Shown one piece after another: positions 60,325 through 64,000 of a stretch of DNA of 64,000 nucleotides. Every line of letters starts with the position of its first letter. Position 1 is the first letter of the stretch. The notes beneath the pieces were generated by a model that was not told the DNA's origin, searched no databases, and was given only the letters and a program-made list of their open reading frames with translations. A program made the translations under genes and the position numbers. This stretch comes from Streptantibioticus parmotrematis (GTDB lineage: Bacteria > Actinomycetota > Actinomycetes > Streptomycetales > Streptomycetaceae). The DNA is taken from NCBI RefSeq assembly GCF_019890615.1, contig NZ_JAINVZ010000015.1, positions 124,001 through 188,000 on the forward strand, read 5' to 3'.

Positions 60325-60343
60325 CCACCGGTGGTCACCGGTG
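60325..60343. promoter_or_regulatory. Two palindromes one helical turn apart upstream of terD
   Basis: CCACCGGTGG at 60325-60334 and CACCGGTG at 60336-60343 have centres 10 bp apart, with a third half-site-like GCCGGT at 60350. They lie about 57 bp before the TerD start, suiting cooperative binding of a dimeric regulator. Confidence 0.5.
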
Positions 60344-60450
60344 GTGGTCGCCGGTTCGGTCGCGTAGCCCGGCTTCCGCCGGATCAACGAACCGATCCTA
60401 GTGACCGGTTCCCCGCCGCCGCGGCAGCCAAGCGCCACGGGGGCGGCGCG

Positions 60451-60909
60451 TCACAGTTCGGCGAGCGCCTTGGCGTACTCGTCCAGGTCACGGGCGTCCG
60501 GCAGGCCGTTGACGACCGTCCAGCGCACCACGCCCTCGGTGTCGATGATGAAGGTGCCGCGCACCGCGCAGCCCTTCTCCTCGTCGAAGACGCCGTAGGC
60601 GCGGCTGGCCTCGCCGTGCGGCCAGAAGTCGGACAGCAGCGGGTACTCCAGGCCCTCGCGCTCGGCGAAGACCCGCAGGCTGAACGGGGAGTCGTTGGAG
60701 ACCGCGAGCAGCTGCACGGAGTCGTTGACGAACTTCGGCAGCTCGTCGCGCAGGGCGCACAGCTCGCCGGTGCAGACCCCGGTGAAGGCGAAGGGGTAGA
60801 AGAGCAGGACGACGTTCTTGTCTCCGCGGAAGTCGGAGAGCCGGACGGTCTGGCCGTGCTGGTCGCGCAGTGCGAAGTCCGGAGCCTTGGTGCCGACCTC
60901 GATCGCCAT
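60451..60909 (-). CDS. AhpE-type peroxiredoxin
   Basis: 152 residues. Thioredoxin-fold peroxidase reducing peroxides. The peroxidatic cysteine is C46 in [15 protein letters not shown], with a possible resolving C51; the catalytic Arg is in the [11 protein letters not shown] neighbourhood. ATG 60909. Lies between the Ter genes and DUF3052-aceE on the minus strand, an order common in Streptomyces. Confidence 0.9.
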   Translation of the reverse strand: MAIEVGTKAPDFALRDQHGQTVRLSDFRGDKNVVLLFYPFAFTGVCTGELCALRDELPKFVNDSVQLLAVSNDSPFSLRVFAEREGLEYPLLSDFWPHGEASRAYGVFDEEKGCAVRGTFIIDTEGVVRWTVVNGLPDARDLDEYAKALAEL

Positions 60910-60999
60910 GGGGTCGCGTCCCTTCGGTAGGGCGGTTACGTCGCGGGACAGTCTGTCACCGCGGTGTGCCGCTCCCGCGGGCGCGGGGGGCCACGCGAC

Positions 61000-61035
61000 G
61001 CGCCCCCGCGGGCCCGAGAGGCCCGGCGGGGGCGC
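61000..61035 (-). terminator. Terminator of the DUF3052 gene
   Basis: GCGCCCCCGCGGGCC pairs with GGCCCGGCGGGGGCGC (one bulged G), between the DUF3052 stop at 61158 and the peroxiredoxin start at 60909. Confidence 0.7.
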
Positions 61036-61090
61036 GGGGGGCGTCATGGCGGACGCCGGGGAGGCGCTCGGCGCCTTCTCGGCACTCCGG

Positions 61091-61169
61091 GATGCCGACC
61101 GGCTCAGCGGCTTCGGGATGCCGTCCGGTCAGCGCTTCCGGATGCCGTCCGGCCCGCTCAGCGCTTTCC
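61091..61169. repeat. 25-29-bp tandem repeat carrying the DUF3052 stop codon
   Basis: Three units (61091-61115, 61117-61139, 61141-61169), each with GGATGCCGNCCGG followed by the reverse complement of CGCTGA. The gene's own stop is in the unit at 61141; the other two lie downstream of it on the gene's strand. Confidence 0.85.
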
Positions 61170-61595
61170 GGCCTTGGCGGTCTTCGGGGTGACCAGGCGG
61201 CTGCCCGACCAGTCCTTGCCCGCGTTGAAGGTGCGGGTCTGGGTGAGACCGGCGGTGGTGGCGGCCTCGCCGATGTCGCTGGGCTCGACGTAGCCGTCGC
61301 GGCCGGTCTTGGGCGTCAGCAGCCAGATGGGCGAGCCGTCGTCGACGACCTGGGTGGCGTCCACCAGGGCGTCGGTGAGGTCCCCGTCATCGTCCCGGAA
61401 CCACAGCAGCACCGCGTCCGGCAGCTCCTCGTAGTCCTCGTCGGCGAGCTCCGTACCCGTAAGCTCCTCGATACCTTCACGGAGATCGTGATCGACGTCG
61501 TCGTCGTAGCCGAACTCCTGGACCACCTGTCCGGGCTGGAATCCCAACCGGCTCGCCGGGTTGGTCTCCTCCGCGTGGTCCGCGGTCGCGCTCAC
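61158..61595 (-). CDS. DUF3052 protein
   Basis: 145-residue acidic protein. FGYDDDVDHDLREGIEELTGTEL, PDAVLLWFRDDDGDLTDALVDA and IWLLTPKTGRDGYVEPSDIGEAA define the DUF3052 family, found next to aceE in many actinobacteria. GTG 61595 follows AGGAGG. Possible helper or regulator of pyruvate dehydrogenase by linkage only. Confidence 0.85.
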   Translation of the reverse strand: MSATADHAEETNPASRLGFQPGQVVQEFGYDDDVDHDLREGIEELTGTELADEDYEELPDAVLLWFRDDDGDLTDALVDATQVVDDGSPIWLLTPKTGRDGYVEPSDIGEAATTAGLTQTRTFNAGKDWSGSRLVTPKTAKAGKR

Positions 61596-61990
61596 GGATT
61601 GCCTCCTGTCTTGGGGATGTGTACTGGCCCCGCACGTGCGCGAGGCGTTGGCCGTAGTCCACACGGACGGGACGGATCGCGCAAGTACCCGGCTGCCGAG
61701 ATCGCCGAAACGGTGACTATTGGGGCTGTGTCGCCGCAAGACGCACACTCGGCCGTGACGGGCGCCACAGCCGATTTTACCCATTTGCGGCACCGCTACC
61801 CCCCGAAGATCCCCGGCCCGGCGGCGCGGCGGCGGGCCCGGCCGGGCCGAGGGCGACGCGAGCAGCGCGCGAGCGAATGGAAGTTCTCTTCCGATACGGG
61901 TGTCCGACCGCTTCCGGCCTGGGCGTAGAGTTGCGATTTGGCCCGGCTGAACCGGGGCCGAACACCGTCGCAGCTCGATGTGTCTCAGCC

Positions 61991-62006
61991 AGTGGTGGTT
62001 ACCACT
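61991..62006. promoter_or_regulatory. DasR-like palindrome upstream of aceE
   Basis: AGTGGTGGTTACCACT keeps both arms of the Streptomyces DasR (dre) consensus (A-C/G-TGGT...ACCA-C/G-T) but has GGTT instead of CTAG in the centre. It lies 87 bp before the aceE start. The 497-bp gap 61596-62092 holds no gene. Confidence 0.45.
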
Positions 62007-62092
62007 CAGTAGAGATGACGGAATCTCCAGCCGCGGTACACGATGGAGGCGGCGCGACACAGCAGAGCAAGACCTAGTAGCGAAGGAACAGC

Positions 62093-64000
62093 GTGGCTTC
62101 CGGATCCGATCGCAACCCGATCATCATTGGCGGCCTTCCCAGCCAGGTCCCGGATTTCGATCCCGAGGAGACGGCGGAATGGCTCGACTCGCTCGATGCG
62201 GCTATTGACGAACGCGGCCGTGAGCGCGCCCGCTACCTGATGCTCCGCCTCATCGAACGCGCCCGTGAGAAGCGGGTCGCCGTGCCCGAGATGCGCAGCA
62301 CGGACTACATCAACACCATCGCGACCAAGGACGAGCCGTTCTTCCCCGGCAACGAGGAGATCGAGCGCAAGGTCCTCAACGCGACCCGCTGGAACGCCGC
62401 CGTCATGGTCTCGCGTGCCCAGCGCCCCGGTATCGGCGTGGGCGGCCACATCGCCACCTTCGCCTCCTCCGCGTCGCTGTACGACGTCGGCTTCAACCAC
62501 TTCTTCCGGGGCAAGGACGACGGCAAGGGCGGTGACCAGGTCTTCTTCCAGGGTCACGCCTCCCCCGGCATCTACGCCCGCGCGTACCTGCTCGACCGGC
62601 TCTCCGAGGGCCAGCTCGACGGCTTCCGCCAGGAGAAGTCGAAGGCGCCCGACGGCCTGTCCAGCTACCCGCACCCCCGGCTGATGCCGGACTTCTGGGA
62701 GTTCCCGACCGTCTCGATGGGCCTCGGCCCGCTCGGCGCGATCTACCAGGCGCGGATGAACCGCTACATGGAGTCCCGCGGCATCGCCGACACCTCCGAC
62801 AGCCACGTGTGGGCGTTCCTCGGCGACGGCGAGATGGACGAGCCGGAGTCGCTCGGCCAGCTCTCGCTCGCCGCCCGCGAGGGCCTGGACAACCTGACCT
62901 TCGTGGTCAACTGCAACCTCCAGCGCCTCGACGGCCCGGTGCGCGGCAACGGCAAGATCATCCAGGAGCTGGAGTCGCAGTTCCGCGGCGCCGGCTGGAA
63001 CGTGATCAAGCTCATCTGGGACCGCAGCTGGGACCCGCTGCTCGCCCAGGACCGGGACGGCCTGCTGGTCAACAAGCTCAACACCACGCCGGACGGCCAG
63101 TTCCAGACCTACGCCACCGAGACCGGCGCGTACATCCGCGAGCACTTCTTCGGCAGTGACCAGCGGCTGCGCAACATGGTCGAGGGCATGACCGACGAGC
63201 AGGTCCTGCACCTCGGTCGCGGTGGCCACGACCACCGCAAGATCTTCGCGGCGTACACGGCGGCCAAGGAGCACAAGGGCCAGCCGACCGTCATCCTCGC
63301 CCAGACCATCAAGGGCTGGACGCTGGGCCCGAACTTCGAGGGCCGCAACGCGACCCACCAGATGAAGAAGCTGACGGTCGAGGACCTCAAGCGGTTCCGT
63401 GACCGGCTGCACCTGCCGATCGCCGACAAGGAGCTGGAGTCCGGCGCCCCGCCGTACTACCACCCGGGCCGGAACTCGGAGGAGATCCAGTACATGCACG
63501 ACCACCGCAAGGCCTGCGGTGGCTACGTGCCGACCCGGGTGGTGCGCGCCAAGCCGCTCGCGCTCCCGGACGACAAGGCCTACGCGGCCGTCAAGAAGGG
63601 CTCGGGGCACCAGTCGATCGCCACCACGATGGCGTTCGTCCGGCTGCTGAAGGACCTGATGCGGGACAAGGAGATCGGCAAGCGCTTCGTGCCGATCGCG
63701 CCGGACGAGTACCGCACCTTCGGCATGGACTCGCTCTTCCCGTCCGCCAAGATCTACAACCCGCAGGGCCAGACCTACGAGTCGGTCGACCGCGAGCTGC
63801 TGCTGGCGTACAAGGAGTCGCCGAGCGGCCAGATGCTGCACGACGGCATCACCGAGGCGGGCTGCACCGCCTCGCTGATCGCGGCGGGCTCGGCCTACGC
63901 CACGCACGGCGAGCCGCTGATCCCGGTCTACGTCTTCTACTCGATGTTCGGCTTCCAGCGCACCGGCGACCAGTTCTGGCAGATGGCCGACCAGCTGGCC
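62093..64000 (+). CDS. aceE: Pyruvate dehydrogenase E1 component, homodimeric type, 3' end outside window
   Basis: First 636 codons of the thiamine-diphosphate enzyme that decarboxylates pyruvate and passes acetyl to lipoyl-E2. [23 protein letters not shown] and [19 protein letters not shown] surround the cofactor; the ThDP fold motif starts [14 protein letters not shown] and ends in [10 protein letters not shown] (GDG...NN type). This is the single-chain AceE form, not the alpha/beta form. GTG 62093 with GAAGGA six bases before. Divergent from DUF3052. Confidence 0.95.
   Translation, partial: MASGSDRNPIIIGGLPSQVPDFDPEETAEWLDSLDAAIDERGRERARYLMLRLIERAREKRVAVPEMRSTDYINTIATKDEPFFPGNEEIERKVLNATRWNAAVMVSRAQRPGIGVGGHIATFASSASLYDVGFNHFFRGKDDGKGGDQVFFQGHASPGIYARAYLLDRLSEGQLDGFRQEKSKAPDGLSSYPHPRLMPDFWEFPTVSMGLGPLGAIYQARMNRYMESRGIADTSDSHVWAFLGDGEMDEPESLGQLSLAAREGLDNLTFVVNCNLQRLDGPVRGNGKIIQELESQFRGAGWNVIKLIWDRSWDPLLAQDRDGLLVNKLNTTPDGQFQTYATETGAYIREHFFGSDQRLRNMVEGMTDEQVLHLGRGGHDHRKIFAAYTAAKEHKGQPTVILAQTIKGWTLGPNFEGRNATHQMKKLTVEDLKRFRDRLHLPIADKELESGAPPYYHPGRNSEEIQYMHDHRKACGGYVPTRVVRAKPLALPDDKAYAAVKKGSGHQSIATTMAFVRLLKDLMRDKEIGKRFVPIAPDEYRTFGMDSLFPSAKIYNPQGQTYESVDRELLLAYKESPSGQMLHDGITEAGCTASLIAAGSAYATHGEPLIPVYVFYSMFGFQRTGDQFWQMADQLA

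Noticed and set aside
62006-63907. 633-codon minus-strand ORF opposite aceE
   Set aside because: aceE matches a universal enzyme throughout; the opposite frame is Val/Arg/Leu-rich shadow.

Overview
The window is high-GC (visibly above 70 %) actinobacterial chromosome, almost certainly Streptomyces. GTG and TTG starts are common, genes are chained by 4-base ATGA/GTGA/TTGA overlaps, and a leucine TTA codon is a rarity (seen once, at 39824). The right end (TerD-TerD-peroxiredoxin-DUF3052-aceE) and the B12-transport operon are typical of the conserved chromosomal core of Streptomyces. Accessory pieces are inserted between them.

Layout. 1-2.8 kb: two tandem DHA2-type efflux pumps, the first cut by the window edge. 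3-5.6 kb: a small methyltransferase, a lipoprotein amidase and a membrane protein. 5.6-10.5 kb: a lipoprotein, then a coupled operon (GT4 glycosyltransferase, SAM methyltransferase, alpha/alpha-toroid protein) divergent from a KstR-like TetR regulator, with a perfect KstR-type box over the operon's -35. 10.5-16.6 kb: a cobalamin riboswitch followed by five chained genes for a secreted toroid protein, an SCO2322-family protein and an ECF transporter (T unit, fused double ATPase, S unit). 16.7-22.7 kb: a chained polymorphic-toxin operon: WXG100-like protein, Rhs protein with a barnase-like C-terminus, and barstar immunity protein.

22.7-32.5 kb: AraC regulator and TauE-like permease, a thiolase, a DHA2 pump fused to a MarR-like domain, a HAD phosphatase, a GDT1-family exporter behind a yybP-ykoY manganese riboswitch, and a large FAD protein. 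32.5-43.5 kb: DoxX behind an iron-box-like site, DedA, PabAB, an orphan Imm51-type immunity gene, an SDR/MmyB-regulator pair, a degenerate M48-like membrane protein, snapalysin and an SDR/MarR pair. 43.5-46.1 kb: a less GC-rich accessory patch with a frameshifted DUF4365 nuclease-like gene and a 3' tRNA-Gly fragment, next to an intact tRNA-Val(UAC).

46.4-51.2 kb: conserved hypothetical genes (DUF4097 lipoprotein, coiled-coil protein, FmdB, DUF4383), an O-methyltransferase and a P-loop kinase. 51.2-60.3 kb: the Ter stress module: HAD, PRTase-PELOTA, PRTase-TRSP and CitE-like lyase in one operon, with TerD-like, TerA-like, DUF475/TerC-like and two TerD genes. 60.4-64 kb: AhpE peroxiredoxin, DUF3052 and the start of aceE.

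An unexpected recurring structure is a set of short tandem duplications at gene ends that carry the stop codon with them (24.4, 33.0, 34.2, 48.6 and 61.1 kb), with related 27-bp repeats inside two B12-operon genes. Each locus has its own unit sequence.
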